Assembly (NCBI GenBank): GCA_016790425.1
Contig: JAEUPF010000003.1
Span: 1 to 64,000, forward strand
Origin: Rubrivivax sp.
GTDB lineage: Bacteria > Pseudomonadota > Gammaproteobacteria > Burkholderiales > Burkholderiaceae_C
Length of the DNA: 64,000 nt
Reading direction: 5' to 3'
Positions 34,695-44,532 of the stretch are shown piece by piece. The notes under the pieces are model-generated. The model searched no databases. It was not told the DNA's origin and saw only the letters and a list, made by a program, of their open reading frames with translations. The position numbers and the translations under genes are program-made. How positions within the stretch are numbered: the first letter of the stretch is position 1; every line of letters begins with the position of its first letter.

Positions 34695-36896
34695 CTACGG
34701 CTCGCCTGGCCCCGCACCCGCGGGCCGAAGGTCTGCGCCCTCGCCTGGCGAGGCCGGGCGGGGGTGAGGTTCGGGCCGGCGGCGGCCGGGCCCGCGCGCC
34801 AGCGCACGCGACAGGTGCCGCGCCGCATCGACCGCGTCGAGCAGGTCGGTATCCACCGGCATCGGTGCGTCGCACACCCAGGCGGCGAGCAGGCGCGCGC
34901 CGAGCGCGGCGCTGCTGATGCCGCGCGAGCCGAGCGCCGTGAGCGCGAAGAGGCCGCTGTCGCGCGGCACGTGGCGCGGCTGCGCGAACCGCGAACCGCT
35001 GCCGCCGCTCAGCTCGGCGAGGTCGGCTGCCAGCGCGCCGACGAGGGGCAGGCGGTCGTCGCTGTGGCAGCGCCAGCCGACGCGGCCGCCGAGGTGAGCC
35101 GCATCGACGATCGGCTCGATGCCGGCCAGCCGCTTCAGCACGCCGAGGTTGTGCCGGTGGTCGCGGGCGCGCAGCAGCGGCTCGCCGTCGCCCGGTGCGT
35201 GCGTGGCGCCGGCGAGCACGCTGCCGTCGGGCAGCGGGATGACGTAGCCGCTGCGGGCTAACGGCAGGAGTGGAGGCATGCCGGCCTCGGCGCCCGTGCC
35301 CGCGCCGGCCTCGGCGCCCTTGCCCGCGCCGGCAGCGGCGGCCAGCGCCGCTGCCGGCACCCAGGTGATCTGTCCGCGCGAGCGGCCGATCTTCCACGCC
35401 GCCACCGCATGCGCCGGCGCCAGCCGCGCCGCCCCCTCGGCGTTGGCCATCACGACGAGGTCGGCCTCGGCGAAGACCTGCCCTTGTTCGCCGAAAGCCA
35501 GCCAGCGCGCGCCGCGCCGCTGCAGCGTGGCCACTGCGCAGCCGTGACGCACGAGCACGCCGCTGTCGCCCAGGATGCGCGCGACGAGTTCGACCGGGTC
35601 GACCCAGCCGCCGCCGGCAAAGAGCCAGGCCGGGCTGGCCAGCGCCACCCCGGCGCGCGCCGAAGCCGCGGCGGCGTCCAGCGGCTCGACGTAGTCGGCG
35701 GGCCAGGCGGCCGTTGCGGCGAGCCGCTGCATGTCGGCAAAGTCGTCGGCCAGGTGCAGCACGCCCTGGAGGCGACCGAGCGGGCTTGCGCCGGCGCCCG
35801 TGCTGGCGGCGGCCGCTCGCCGGGCAGCGGTGCCATCGGTGCCATCGGTGCCAGCGGTGCCATTGGCGCTGCCGGCGGCCATCATCGCGGCGATCTGGCG
35901 TTGCGCGTGCAGGGCCGCGGCGCGGTGCCAGCGCGCATGCGCGCCGTCGTCGCGCGCGACGATGCCACGCACCAGACCGGCAAGCGGGCTGGCGGCGGCG
36001 CCGGTTGCCGCCGGCCCGGCCGCGGTTGCAGCAGGCCTCGCCTCCAGCACCGTGACCGCGAGGCCCTGTTCGGCCAGCGCTGCGGCCGCGGCGGCGCCGG
36101 CGAGGCCGGCGCCGACGACGACGGCCGTGCGCGCTGCCGGCATGGCCGCCTGCCGCCGCCCCGTCCGCGCCGGGCGGTGGCGCGGCGCGAAGCGCGCCAC
36201 GGTCATCTCGCGCTTGCCGGCGAAGCCCGGGGCGCGCTCGACCTCGAAGCCGTTGGCGGCCAGGCCGTCGGCCACCGGCCGCGCCACGCTCCAGGTGGCC
36301 GCCGTCGCACCACCGGCGCACAGCGCCGGCAGCGCGGCGAAGACCGCTTCGGACCACATCTGCGGATTGCGTTCGGGCGCGAAGCCGTCGAGGTAGATCG
36401 CGTCGGCTTGCAGTTGCAGCCGGCGCAGCCAGGCCGAAGCGTCGCCGAAGGCGAGCAGCAGTTCGACGCGGCCGCTTTCGAAGCACAGAGGATGCAGGTC
36501 GCCGGTGAGCGGCGGCCAGGCTGCGCGCAGTGCCTGCGCGAGGTCGCTCGGCAGGCCGGCGCCGGCCAGCACGGCGTGCACGCGCGCGAGGTCCTCGCGC
36601 CTCGGCGGATGCTTGTCGATCGAGACGAAGTGCAGCCGCGCCGGGCGAGCCGGGTCGCGCCGCCAGGCGCCCCAGGTGGCGAGGAAGTTGACGCCGAGGC
36701 CGAAGCCGGTTTCCAGCACGACGAAGCGCTCGCGGCCGGCCCAGCGCCGCGGCAGGCCGTTGCCGCCGAGAAAGACGTGTTCGGCCTGCGCCATGGCGCC
36801 GGCACGGGTGTGGTAGCGGTCGTCGAAGGCGCTCGCGTGCGGCACGCCTTCGGCGTCGAAGTCGATCGCCGCGGCGGTGATCGGCTCGGTCTTCAC
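34695..36896 (-). CDS. mnmC: Bifunctional tRNA 5-methylaminomethyl-2-thiouridine biosynthesis protein MnmC
   Basis: 733 residues. The N-terminal methyltransferase (about 1-235; [53 protein letters not shown]) converts nm5s2U to mnm5s2U. The C-terminal FAD oxidoreductase (from about 250; [13 protein letters not shown] dinucleotide loop, [18 protein letters not shown]) first removes the carboxymethyl group. Both act on the wobble uridine of tRNAs. Compared with typical MnmC there are low-complexity insertions, a GT/DGT repeat around residue 350 and a Gly/Ala/Glu repeat around residue 535, plus a long Pro-rich C-terminal tail. The GTG start overlaps the upstream stop as GTGA. Confidence 0.93.
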   Translation of the reverse strand: MKTEPITAAAIDFDAEGVPHASAFDDRYHTRAGAMAQAEHVFLGGNGLPRRWAGRERFVVLETGFGLGVNFLATWGAWRRDPARPARLHFVSIDKHPPRREDLARVHAVLAGAGLPSDLAQALRAAWPPLTGDLHPLCFESGRVELLLAFGDASAWLRRLQLQADAIYLDGFAPERNPQMWSEAVFAALPALCAGGATAATWSVARPVADGLAANGFEVERAPGFAGKREMTVARFAPRHRPARTGRRQAAMPAARTAVVVGAGLAGAAAAAALAEQGLAVTVLEARPAATAAGPAATGAAASPLAGLVRGIVARDDGAHARWHRAAALHAQRQIAAMMAAGSANGTAGTDGTDGTAARRAAAASTGAGASPLGRLQGVLHLADDFADMQRLAATAAWPADYVEPLDAAAASARAGVALASPAWLFAGGGWVDPVELVARILGDSGVLVRHGCAVATLQRRGARWLAFGEQGQVFAEADLVVMANAEGAARLAPAHAVAAWKIGRSRGQITWVPAAALAAAAGAGKGAEAGAGTGAEAGMPPLLPLARSGYVIPLPDGSVLAGATHAPGDGEPLLRARDHRHNLGVLKRLAGIEPIVDAAHLGGRVGWRCHSDDRLPLVGALAADLAELSGGSGSRFAQPRHVPRDSGLFALTALGSRGISSAALGARLLAAWVCDAPMPVDTDLLDAVDAARHLSRALARGPGRRRPEPHPRPASPGEGADLRPAGAGPGEP
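35829..35864. repeat. Four 9-bp tandem units (GGTGCCATC) inside mnmC
   Basis: Exact phase repeats at 35829, 35838, 35847 (GGTGCCAGC) and 35856 (GGTGCCATT). Read on the minus strand they give [12 protein letters not shown] in the oxidoreductase part of MnmC. Length is a multiple of three, so copy changes would stay in frame. Confidence 0.85.
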
Positions 36897-37867
36897 GCGG
36901 GACGCCGTGCCGTTGCCGGTGCGGGCGCTGCGGCGCGCCCGGCAAGCCACGCCAGCAGCGGCTCGCGCACGGGTGTGAGGCCGCGATAGAGGAGCACTGC
37001 CTCGCTCATGCTGGCGATGGCCCCGTGCAGCGCCGCGGCGCGGCCGGGCACGGCCACCGCGTCGGCCAGCGGCTGCACGCTGACCTCGATGGTGAAGACG
37101 GCCTGCGCCACGCCGGGCAGCGGGATGAACGTCTGGCGCTCGGTGCGCCACCAGGCGCGCTCGACCGGCGTGTCGGTCCAGCGCGGCTGCGCCAGGCGAT
37201 CGGGGTGGGCGTGCAGGCGCGGGTGGTCGCTGACAGTCCAGACGAAGCGCTCCCAGCCTTCGCCCGAAGTGACCAGGCGCACGAGGCCCTCGGCCGCCTT
37301 CAGCAGCAATGCACTGTCGGCCACCGGCGCGTGCACCTCCACGAAGTGGCGGCCCACCTTCTCCTCGGGCGCCCAGTGGCTGGGCAGCGCCACGGCCAGC
37401 CAGGGAATGGTGCCGTCGCGAGCGTCGACGAGCGCGAAGTCCTCGGCGAATGCCAGGCTCAGCAGCGCCGCCAGGCGCCAATGCGGCGGCAGGCCGGCCA
37501 GACAACGCGCGACCTCGTCACCGAGGCCGAACGTGCCGCGCCGCGTTTGCCCGATGGCACCTTCGGCGTCGACCGCGGTGCCCAGCCGCAGCGCCTCGGC
37601 GCGGCCAGTGCCTTCGTCCCAGGTGAACGCGCCGGGGTGCTCGGCGGCGGCGTGGCGGGCCAGGGCGCGCAGGGCCGGCACCGCGTCGAAGCCGTCACGC
37701 TGAAGAAGTGCCTGCGGCCAGAACGCCGAGAGCACGGCGAGCTTCTCGCGCTGGTGGCGCGAGCCGGCACAGAGCGGGTTCAGGTGGGCAGTGCCGGCAG
37801 CCAGCCGGCGCAGGCCCGGCTGCATGCGAAACGGCGCCTGAACCGCGGCGTCGAAGTCGAACGGCAT
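36893..37867 (-). CDS. DUF3445 / haem-dependent oxidative N-demethylase-like protein
   Basis: 324 residues. The segment RHFVEVHAPVADSALLLKAA, followed by SGEGWERFVWTVSDHPRLHAHP, matches the DUF3445 family. Its characterised member in Pseudomonas mendocina uses haem and a PAS-like fold to demethylate dimethylamine oxidatively. Other regions: LNPLCAGSRHQREKLAVL and QTFIPLPGVAQAVFTIEV. The native substrate here is unknown. Its stop overlaps the mnmC start, and mnmC acts on aminomethyl groups of tRNA, so a link through amine chemistry is conceivable but unproven. Confidence 0.85.
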   Translation of the reverse strand: MPFDFDAAVQAPFRMQPGLRRLAAGTAHLNPLCAGSRHQREKLAVLSAFWPQALLQRDGFDAVPALRALARHAAAEHPGAFTWDEGTGRAEALRLGTAVDAEGAIGQTRRGTFGLGDEVARCLAGLPPHWRLAALLSLAFAEDFALVDARDGTIPWLAVALPSHWAPEEKVGRHFVEVHAPVADSALLLKAAEGLVRLVTSGEGWERFVWTVSDHPRLHAHPDRLAQPRWTDTPVERAWWRTERQTFIPLPGVAQAVFTIEVSVQPLADAVAVPGRAAALHGAIASMSEAVLLYRGLTPVREPLLAWLAGRAAAPAPATARRPA

Positions 37868-37982
37868 CGGGCTCAGTGCGCCGGGCCGCGGGCGGTTCGC
37901 GCAGCGGTGAGGGTGGCGTGGCGCGAGGCCGCGGGCACCAGGCGGCGGCAGTGCGTTGCGCGCTGCCGCCGGCGCCCGAGGC

Positions 37983-38537
37983 TCAGACGCGCTTGCGGTA
38001 CTCGTGCGTGCGGGTGTCGATCTCGACCTTGTCGCCGTCTTCCACGAACAGCGGCACGCTGATCTCGAACCCGGTGCCCACCAGCTTGGCCGGCTTCATC
38101 ACCTTGCCCGAGGTGTCGCCCTTGACGGCCGGCTCGGTGCTGATCTGCCGCACCACGGTGGTGGGCATCTCGACGCTGATGGCCTTGCCGTCGTAGAAGG
38201 TCACCTCGACCGGCATCGCGTCTTCCAGGTACTGGATGGCGTCGCCCATGTTCTCGGCCTCGACCTCGTACTGGTTGTACTCGCCGTCCATGAACACGTA
38301 CATCGGGTCGGCGAAGTAGGTGTAGGTGCACTCCTTCTTGTCCAGCACGATGGGGTCCATCTTGTCGTCGGCCTTGAACACCACTTCGGCGCCGCCGCCG
38401 TTGAGCAGGTTCTTCATCTTCATGCGCACGGTGGCCGCGTTGCGGCCACCGCGGCTGTACTCGGTCTTCAGCACGACCATCGGGTCCTTGCCCTGCATGA
38501 TCACGTTGCCGGCGCGGATTTCCTGAGCGATCTTCAT
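37983..38537 (-). CDS. efp: Elongation factor P
   Basis: 184 residues, three beta-barrel domains. It relieves ribosome stalling at polyproline. The tip loop reads SRGGRNAAT, placing Arg at position 32, the residue rhamnosylated by EarP in Pseudomonas and Neisseria; the Lys34 modified by EpmA in E. coli is Ala here. The earP gene lies directly upstream on the same strand. [17 protein letters not shown] is the conserved region of domain II/III. The start is the only suitable ATG. Confidence 0.97.
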   Translation of the reverse strand: MKIAQEIRAGNVIMQGKDPMVVLKTEYSRGGRNAATVRMKMKNLLNGGGAEVVFKADDKMDPIVLDKKECTYTYFADPMYVFMDGEYNQYEVEAENMGDAIQYLEDAMPVEVTFYDGKAISVEMPTTVVRQISTEPAVKGDTSGKVMKPAKLVGTGFEISVPLFVEDGDKVEIDTRTHEYRKRV

Positions 38538-38799
38538 GATGTGTCGGTGGCCCCTGGGCGAAGGGGCAGCGGTTTCGTTGGAATGTGGAGGCGAGGGCGC
38601 CGGTGCCAAGGCCGGCAGGCGAAGCGGTGCTGCGGCCAGCGGCGGCCGGGAGCACGCCCCCGGGTTTGCCAGACGCCGCACGCAGGCCGACAGGGGCGGA
38701 CAGAGACCGACAGAGACCGACAGAGCCCGCAGTTTGCTTGCCGCCGGCAAGGCCGCCGAAGCGGCACGGAGCCGGGCGCTCTCGACGAAGCGGCGAATT
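38538..38799. repeat. earP-efp spacer with 10-bp tandem repeat (38697-38726)
   Basis: The 262-bp spacer has three in-phase copies related to GACAGAGACC at 38697-38726, and a looser copy (CCGACAGGGGC) shortly before. No gene is seen. The efp promoter should lie here, but I cannot assign hexamers with confidence. Confidence 0.55.
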
Positions 38800-39897
38800 T
38801 TAGCAGCGGCGAGCCGTAACGAAGCGGCCAACGAAGCGGCGAAGCTGTGACGCGAGGTCTTCCTGCTGCAGCAGCCCGTCGCGGAAGGCGCGGGTCGCCG
38901 CCTGCCAAGGCTCGAGCGCCGGCAGCCCCGGCCAGGCAGCCAGGCCGTTCCAGGCCAGCAGCGCCTCCTCGGCGCCGGCGGGCAAGGCCATGTGCGCCAG
39001 CAGCGCACGCAGCTTCGCCGCGTGGGCGCCGTCGGCCTGCGGGTAGACGTGCCACAGGAACGGCGCGCCGGCCCACAACGCCCGCACCAGCGAGTCCTCG
39101 CCGCGCACCGCGTTGAGGTCCGCGGACCACAGCAGGTGGTCGAACTCGTCCTGCGCCAGCCAGGGCAGGCGGGCGATGCGCAGGCGCGGCGGCCAGCCGT
39201 CGGCCCGCACGAGGCCTTGCGCCGGGCCGGGCGCCAGCAGCAGCCGCGTGGGCGCCGGCTCGCTGGCCAGCGTGGCCAGCAGCGCATCGACTGCCGGCGC
39301 AGGGTCGTAGCAGAAGAGGCTCACGACGCGTTCGCCGCTGTTGCGCGCGAGGCCGCGTGCCGCGAGCCAGGCGTCGCCGTCGAATGCGGCCCGGCGCTGC
39401 AGCAACCCCGGTTCGCGCAGCAGGCCGCCCGTGGCGGGCGTGAAGCCGGGGTAGAAGAACCACTTGCGCAGGCCGTCGGCGCGCGGCGAGGGCAGGCCGT
39501 GCGAACGCTCGACGTAGGCTTCGGCGCTGAGGTACTCGAGGTTGATCCACACCGGCGCGGCGGGGCGGCGTGCGAGCATCGCGTCGACGGTTCGCTGCGG
39601 CGGGTCGCAGCCGAAGGCTTCGATGACCACGTCGCCGCAGTCGGCCGGCGGCGCGGCCCAGGGCCACACCGACACCCGCGGCGCCGTCTCTTCGCGGCGC
39701 GGCGCCATCCACGCCAGCGGCGAGGCGTCGTCGACGACCAGGCGCACGGTGTCGCCCGCGGCGGCCAGCTGCCTGGCGAGGCGCCAGCACACGCCGATGT
39801 CGCCGAAGTTGTCGATGACGCGGCAGAAGATGTCCCAGCGCAGCGCCCCTGCTGGCACGGCGAGCGCGGCTGCTGGCAGCGACGGCGCCTCGTTCAT
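38800..39897 (-). CDS. earP: EF-P arginine rhamnosyltransferase EarP
   Basis: 365 residues. It transfers rhamnose from dTDP-rhamnose to Arg32 of EF-P. The N-terminal block [20 protein letters not shown] carries the catalytic Asp residues of the GT104 family; [38 protein letters not shown] and [20 protein letters not shown] with [12 protein letters not shown] form the sugar-nucleotide pocket. The ATG at 39897 begins a short leader before the first strand. Adjacent to efp, as expected for this modification pair. Confidence 0.96.
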   Translation of the reverse strand: MNEAPSLPAAALAVPAGALRWDIFCRVIDNFGDIGVCWRLARQLAAAGDTVRLVVDDASPLAWMAPRREETAPRVSVWPWAAPPADCGDVVIEAFGCDPPQRTVDAMLARRPAAPVWINLEYLSAEAYVERSHGLPSPRADGLRKWFFYPGFTPATGGLLREPGLLQRRAAFDGDAWLAARGLARNSGERVVSLFCYDPAPAVDALLATLASEPAPTRLLLAPGPAQGLVRADGWPPRLRIARLPWLAQDEFDHLLWSADLNAVRGEDSLVRALWAGAPFLWHVYPQADGAHAAKLRALLAHMALPAGAEEALLAWNGLAAWPGLPALEPWQAATRAFRDGLLQQEDLASQLRRFVGRFVTARRC

Positions 39898-39921
39898 GGC
39901 AGGATTATCGAAGCCGGCAGA

Positions 39922-42228
39922 ATGCAAGGCGCGATGGCGAAGAAGGCGGCCTCCCCGGACGACAAGGCGCGCGCGGCCGTCGCCGAGGCCGCGCCCGAGG
40001 CAGCGGGCGCCGCAGCGGCCGCCGCCATGGGACGCGAAGCCGCCGACCCCGCGCGCGAGCGGCTGCTTGCCGAGGTGGCGAAGTTGCCCGGCCTGCCCGG
40101 CGTTTACCGCTGGATCGACGCCGACGGCCAGGTGCTCTACGTCGGCAAGGCGCGCGACCTGAAGAAGCGCGTCGCCAGCTACCTGCACCGCCAGCACGAC
40201 GGCACACGCATCGGCTCGATGGTGGCGCGCATCGCGCGGCTGGAGACGACGGTGGTGCGCAGCGAGGCCGAAGCGCTGCTGCTGGAGAACAACCTCATCA
40301 AGGCGCTGGCGCCGCGCTTCAACATCCTCTTTCGCGACGACAAGAGCTACCCTTACCTGAAGATCACCGGTCCGGCCGCGAAGGGCGCCGCCGCCGCCGC
40401 GGCCGACGACGCGCCAGCCGAACTGCGCTATCCGCGCGTGGCCTACTTCCGGGGCGCCGTCGACCGCAGGCACCGCTACTTCGGCCCGTACCCCAACGCG
40501 TGGGCGGTGAAGCAGACGATCCAGCTCGTGCAGAAGGTCTTCCGCCTGCGCACCTGCGAGGACACGGTGTTCCGCAACCGCAGCCGGCCGTGCCTGCTGC
40601 ACCAGATCGACCGCTGCTCGGCGCCGTGCGTGGGCTTCATCGGCGCCGAGGACTACGCGCGCGACGTCGATGACGCCGAGCGCTTCCTGCGCGGCGAGGC
40701 GCAGGCGGTGATCGAGGACCTGCAGGCGAAGATGATGGGCCACGCCGAGAAGCTGGCCTTCGAGCAGGCGGCGCAGGTGCGCGACCGCATCGGCTCGCTG
40801 TCGCGCGTGCTGCACCAGCAGGCGGTGGAGGCGAGCAGCCTGTCGGCGGCGGACAAGGACGTCGACATCCTCGCCGTCAAGGTGGCCGGTGGCCGCGCCT
40901 GCGTGAACCTAGCCATGGTGCGCGGCAGCCGCCACCTCGGCGACCGCGCCTACTTCCCGACCCATGTCGACGAAGGTGCGGCGATGCTGGCCGAGGAGGA
41001 CGACGTCGCCGTGGCCCGCCGGGCCCCCGAACTGGCCGTGCTGGAAGCTTTCGTCGCCCAGCACTACATCGGCCAGCCGCTGCCGCCGCAGCTCGTCACC
41101 AGCCACCCGCTGGAGGCGTCCCTTGTCGAAGCGCTGGCCGCGGCGGCCGGCGTCAAGGTGCGTGCCACGCACCAGCCGCGCGAGCAGCGGCGCATCTGGC
41201 TGGAGATGGCCGAGCGCGGTGCCGAACTGGCGCTGGCGCGGCTGCTGGCCGAGGAAGGCTCGCAGCAGCAGCGCACGCGCGCGCTCGTCGAGGCGCTGGA
41301 CCTCGACGTCGAGGATCCGGCGGCCTTGCGCGTGGAGTGCTTCGACGTCAGCCACACCGCCGGCGAAGCGACGCAGGCGAGCTGCGCCGTCTACGAAGGG
41401 CACCGGATGCAGCCGGCGCTGTACCGGCGCTTCAACATCGAAGGCATCACCGGCGGCGACGACTACGCCGCGATGCGCCAGGTGCTGACGCGGCGCTACG
41501 CCCGCCTGGCCGAGGCGGTGGCCGCGGGGCGCAGCGACGCCGCGCCCGAGGCGGTGAGCGGTGCTTGCGAGGCGAGCGGCGGCACTGAAGCCGCGAGCGG
41601 CGAATCGAACAACGGTGAATGGCCGGGCCGCCAGGCGCGGGCGGCCGCAGCGGACAGCGGCAACGCGGGCAGCGGCAACGCGGGCAGCGATGCGCCAGGC
41701 CCTGCCGGCGAAGCGACGAGCGTGCGCACCGCGGCGGCCGCCCGGCCCGCCCGCCGTGCCGGCGGCGGCGCAGCCGCGCGCCTGCCCGACCTCGTGCTCG
41801 TCGATGGCGGCCGCGGCCAGGTGGCGGTGGCGCGCGAGGTGTTCGAGGAGCTCGGCCTCGACACCGGCCTCATCGCCGGCGTCGAGAAGGGCGAAGGGCG
41901 CAAGGTCGGCCTGGAGGAACTGGTGTTCGCCGACGGCCGCCCGAAGGTGGCGCTCGGCCACGATTCGGCCGCACTGATGCTCGTGGCGCAGATCCGCGAC
42001 GAGGCGCACCGCTTCGCGATCACCGGCATGCGCGCGCGCCGCGCCAGCGTGCGCACCGGGGGCAGCCGCCTGGAGGAGATCCCCGGCGTCGGGCCGCGCA
42101 AGCGGGCGCGGCTCCTGCAGCGCTTCGGCGGCGTGCGCGGCGTCGTCAGCGCCGGCGTCGACGACCTCGCCAGTGTCGAGGGCATCTCGCGCGAGCTGGC
42201 CGAGGAGATCTGGCGCGCCTTGCACTGA
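39922..42228 (+). CDS. uvrC: Excinuclease ABC subunit C
   Basis: 768 residues. It makes both incisions in nucleotide excision repair. The N-terminal GIY-YIG nuclease is [11 protein letters not shown] ... [18 protein letters not shown]; the cysteine cluster is [15 protein letters not shown]; the UvrB-interacting UVR motif is near [15 protein letters not shown]; the RNase H-like domain has [16 protein letters not shown] and [14 protein letters not shown]; a C-terminal helix-hairpin-helix pair ends the chain ([13 protein letters not shown]). An Ala/Gly/Ser-rich linker of about 75 residues (coded near 41530-41760) splits the RNase H fold. ATG 39934 is an alternative start. Followed by pgsA, a conserved pairing. 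Confidence 0.95.
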   Translation: MQGAMAKKAASPDDKARAAVAEAAPEAAGAAAAAAMGREAADPARERLLAEVAKLPGLPGVYRWIDADGQVLYVGKARDLKKRVASYLHRQHDGTRIGSMVARIARLETTVVRSEAEALLLENNLIKALAPRFNILFRDDKSYPYLKITGPAAKGAAAAAADDAPAELRYPRVAYFRGAVDRRHRYFGPYPNAWAVKQTIQLVQKVFRLRTCEDTVFRNRSRPCLLHQIDRCSAPCVGFIGAEDYARDVDDAERFLRGEAQAVIEDLQAKMMGHAEKLAFEQAAQVRDRIGSLSRVLHQQAVEASSLSAADKDVDILAVKVAGGRACVNLAMVRGSRHLGDRAYFPTHVDEGAAMLAEEDDVAVARRAPELAVLEAFVAQHYIGQPLPPQLVTSHPLEASLVEALAAAAGVKVRATHQPREQRRIWLEMAERGAELALARLLAEEGSQQQRTRALVEALDLDVEDPAALRVECFDVSHTAGEATQASCAVYEGHRMQPALYRRFNIEGITGGDDYAAMRQVLTRRYARLAEAVAAGRSDAAPEAVSGACEASGGTEAASGESNNGEWPGRQARAAAADSGNAGSGNAGSDAPGPAGEATSVRTAAAARPARRAGGGAAARLPDLVLVDGGRGQVAVAREVFEELGLDTGLIAGVEKGEGRKVGLEELVFADGRPKVALGHDSAALMLVAQIRDEAHRFAITGMRARRASVRTGGSRLEEIPGVGPRKRARLLQRFGGVRGVVSAGVDDLASVEGISRELAEEIWRALH

Positions 42229-42312
42229 CGCGCCGGCCCGCTGCCGCGCCGCGGCAGGGGGCCTTCGGCATTGCGGCGAGAATGGCGCGGTCGCCGGCGC
42301 AAGCACCCCGCC

Positions 42313-42879
42313 ATGTTCCTCACCGTCCCGACGCTGCTGACCTGGGCCCGCATCGCCGCGATCCCGCTCATCGTGGGCGTGTTCTACATGCCGTGGCCGG
42401 CCGAGATGCGCAACGTCATCGCCACGGTGCTGTTCGTGCTCTTCGCCCTCACCGACTGGCTCGACGGCTGGCTGGCGCGCAAGCTGAACCAGACCTCGTC
42501 GTTCGGCGCCTTCCTCGACCCGGTGGCCGACAAGTTCCTCGTCTGCGCCTGCGTGCTGGTGCTCGTGCACCTGGACCGCGCCGATGTCTTCGTGGCGCTG
42601 ATCATCGTCGGCCGCGAGATCGCCATCTCGGCGCTGCGCGAATGGATGGCGCACATCGGCGCCAGCCGCAGCGTCGCCGTGCACATGGTGGGCAAGGCGA
42701 AGACGCTGGTGCAGATGGTGGCGATCCCGTTCCTGCTCTACGACGGCGCGCTCTTCGGTGTCGTCGACACGCGGCTGTGGGGCACGGCGCTGATCTGGGC
42801 CGCGGCGGTGCTGACGGTGTGGTCGATGGCCTACTACCTGCGCAAGGCGATCCCCGAGATCCGCGCCAAGGCGCGGTGA
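42313..42879 (+). CDS. pgsA: CDP-diacylglycerol-glycerol-3-phosphate 3-phosphatidyltransferase
   Basis: 188 residues, about six membrane helices. The CDP-alcohol phosphotransferase signature is complete: TDWLDGWLARKLNQTSSFG followed by AFLDPVADK, supplying the four metal-binding Asp residues. It makes phosphatidylglycerol phosphate in the inner membrane. The ATG at 42313 gives the canonical FLTVPTLLTWARIAAIP start. Lies 84 bp after uvrC. Confidence 0.96.
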   Translation: MFLTVPTLLTWARIAAIPLIVGVFYMPWPAEMRNVIATVLFVLFALTDWLDGWLARKLNQTSSFGAFLDPVADKFLVCACVLVLVHLDRADVFVALIIVGREIAISALREWMAHIGASRSVAVHMVGKAKTLVQMVAIPFLLYDGALFGVVDTRLWGTALIWAAAVLTVWSMAYYLRKAIPEIRAKAR

Positions 42880-42904
42880 CGAACGACCCGATGGGCGGCG
42901 CCGC

Positions 42905-43822
42905 GTGAGCTCCAGCGACAGCGGCGCGGCGCGGCAGCGCACGCGGGCCGGCAGCGGCGAGATGCTGGTGGCGGCAATGCCGGCGGTGTTCGTGCTCATC
43001 TGGAGCACGGGCTTCGTCGTCGCGCGCTACGGCATGCCGCACGCCGGGCCGATGCTGTTCCTGGCCTGCCGCTACGCCTTGTCGATCGCCGCCTTCCTGG
43101 TGTGGATCCGGCTCGTGCGCGCCGCCTGGCCGCGCACGCGCGTGCAGTGGGCTCACCTGGCCGTCACCGGCGTGCTGATGCACGCGCTGTACCTGGGCGG
43201 CATCTGGGGCGCGGTGAAGGCGGGCATCGGCGCGGGCACCTCCGCGCTCGTCATCGGCCTGCAGCCGGTGCTCACTGCCATCTGGGTCAGCGCCGCACAG
43301 GGTCGCGAGCACCGGGTGCTGCCGCGCCAGTGGGCGGGCCTGGCGCTGGGCCTCGCCGGCCTGGCGCTGGTCGTCTCGCGCAAGCTCGACCACGGCGAGG
43401 TGACGGCGTTCAACTTCGCGCTGTGCCTGCTGGCGCTGGTGTCGATCACCACCGGAACGCTGTACCAGAAGCGCTTCGTGCAGCCGTGCGACGTGCGCAC
43501 CGCCAACACGGTGCAACTGCTGGCGGCGCTGGCCGTGACGGCGCCGCTGGCGTGGCTGGAAGGCGCACCGCTGGACTGGCACCCCGAGCTGCTGGGCGCG
43601 ATGGCGTGGTCGGTGCTCGGGCTGACGCTGGGCGGCAGTTCGCTGTTGTTCATGCTCATCCAGCGCGGCGCCGCCACGCGCGTGACGAGCCTGCTGTACC
43701 TCGTGCCGCCGTGCACGGCGGTGATGGCCTGGGTGCTCTTCGGCGAGCCGCTGGGGGCCACGGTGCTGGCCGGTCTCGCGATCACCGCCGCCGGTGTGTG
43801 GCTGGTCGTGCGCGGGTCGTGA
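42905..43822 (+). CDS. DMT-superfamily (EamA) transporter
   Basis: 305 residues with ten membrane helices in two EamA repeats: IWSTGFVVARYGMPHAGPM opens repeat 1 and SLLYLVPPCTAVMAWVLFGEP ends repeat 2. Members export amino acids, purines or unknown metabolites. The GTG start at 42905 lies 25 bp after pgsA; an ATG at 42964 is possible. No clear regulator adjoins it. Confidence 0.9.
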   Translation: MSSSDSGAARQRTRAGSGEMLVAAMPAVFVLIWSTGFVVARYGMPHAGPMLFLACRYALSIAAFLVWIRLVRAAWPRTRVQWAHLAVTGVLMHALYLGGIWGAVKAGIGAGTSALVIGLQPVLTAIWVSAAQGREHRVLPRQWAGLALGLAGLALVVSRKLDHGEVTAFNFALCLLALVSITTGTLYQKRFVQPCDVRTANTVQLLAALAVTAPLAWLEGAPLDWHPELLGAMAWSVLGLTLGGSSLLFMLIQRGAATRVTSLLYLVPPCTAVMAWVLFGEPLGATVLAGLAITAAGVWLVVRGS

Positions 43823-44000
43823 TGCAAGGGCCGAGTGCCGCCGGGGTGCTTCCTTCGATACGGCCGGGGCGAGGGCTTGTCAACGGTGGAATCACGCGCG
43901 CACGCTGCCGCTGCCGGCGCTGCCGACGCCTCGTGCCGGGGCCTAGAATCGCGCCTCCTTGGGCCGGCACACCTGCGAAGCGAAGAGAGGGGGAAGCGAA

Positions 44001-44270
44001 GTGAACAAGAGCGAACTGGTCGAGCACATCGCCACACGCGCCGACCTTTCCAAGGCCGCTGCGGGCCGCGCGCTCGACGCCCTCACCGACGCCGTGCGCG
44101 CGACGCTGAAGAAGGGCAGTTCGGTCACGATCACCGGCTTCGGCACGTTCGCGGTCACCAAGCGCGCGGCGCGCACCGGCCGCAACCCGCGCACCGGCGC
44201 GGCCATCAAGATCAAGGCCGCCAAGGTGCCCAAGTTCAAGCCCGGCAAGGCCCTGCGCGACGCGCTCTGA
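44001..44270 (+). CDS. hupB: HU family DNA-binding protein
   Basis: 89 residues from a GTG at 44001, preceded by [32 protein letters not shown] opens the dimerisation helices; [20 protein letters not shown] is the DNA-binding arm with the conserved RxGRNPxTG. A nucleoid-associated dimer that bends DNA. An upstream in-frame ATG at 43959 would add a Cys-containing leader absent from the family. Followed by a hairpin and tRNA-Val. Confidence 0.95.
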   Translation: MNKSELVEHIATRADLSKAAAGRALDALTDAVRATLKKGSSVTITGFGTFAVTKRAARTGRNPRTGAAIKIKAAKVPKFKPGKALRDAL

Positions 44271-44278
44271 CGCGCAGC

Positions 44279-44301
44279 GCCGGGGCCTCTTCGAGCCCGG
44301 C
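44279..44301 (+). terminator. Possible terminator of hupB
   Basis: Stem GCCGGG (44279-44284) pairs with CCCGGC (44296-44301), followed by a pyrimidine-rich TTCCGTCTCTCTGTT. The T-run is weak. Confidence 0.4.
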
Positions 44302-44423
44302 TTCCGTCTCTCTGTTACCCTCTCGCGTTCCCGGAAGGCAGCTTCCAGGTCCGCTGTCCGCTTCGCCTCGAACCGCCTCGCGCGGACCTCGCGGCCCTCG
44401 CGGCACGGGCCGGCTGCCGCAGC

Positions 44424-44499
44424 GGGTGCTTAGCTCAGTTGGTAGAGCGGCGCCCTTACAAGGCGTAGGTCGGCGGTTCGAGACCGTCAGCACCCACCA
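44424..44499 (+). tRNA. tRNA-Val (anticodon TAC)
   Basis: The full cloverleaf can be folded by eye: acceptor GGGTGCT/AGCACCC, D-arm GCTC-AGTTGGTA-GAGC, anticodon loop CTTACAA with TAC at 44457-44459, T-loop TTCGAGA, discriminator A and encoded CCA at 44497-44499. It lies between hupB and ppiD, a common betaproteobacterial position. Confidence 0.97.
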
Positions 44500-44532
44500 G
44501 ATGCCGTTGTCGCCTTCGCAGGCCGACTTGCC

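Noticed and set aside
38536..38850. Plus-strand open frames between efp and earP
   Set aside because: They consist of the 10-bp repeat region and antisense earP; there is no ribosome-binding site or family motif.
38992..39921. Long 5' extension of UvrC
   Set aside because: It is antisense to earP, and the residues are Arg/Gln-rich noise; the UvrC family begins near the GIY-YIG domain.
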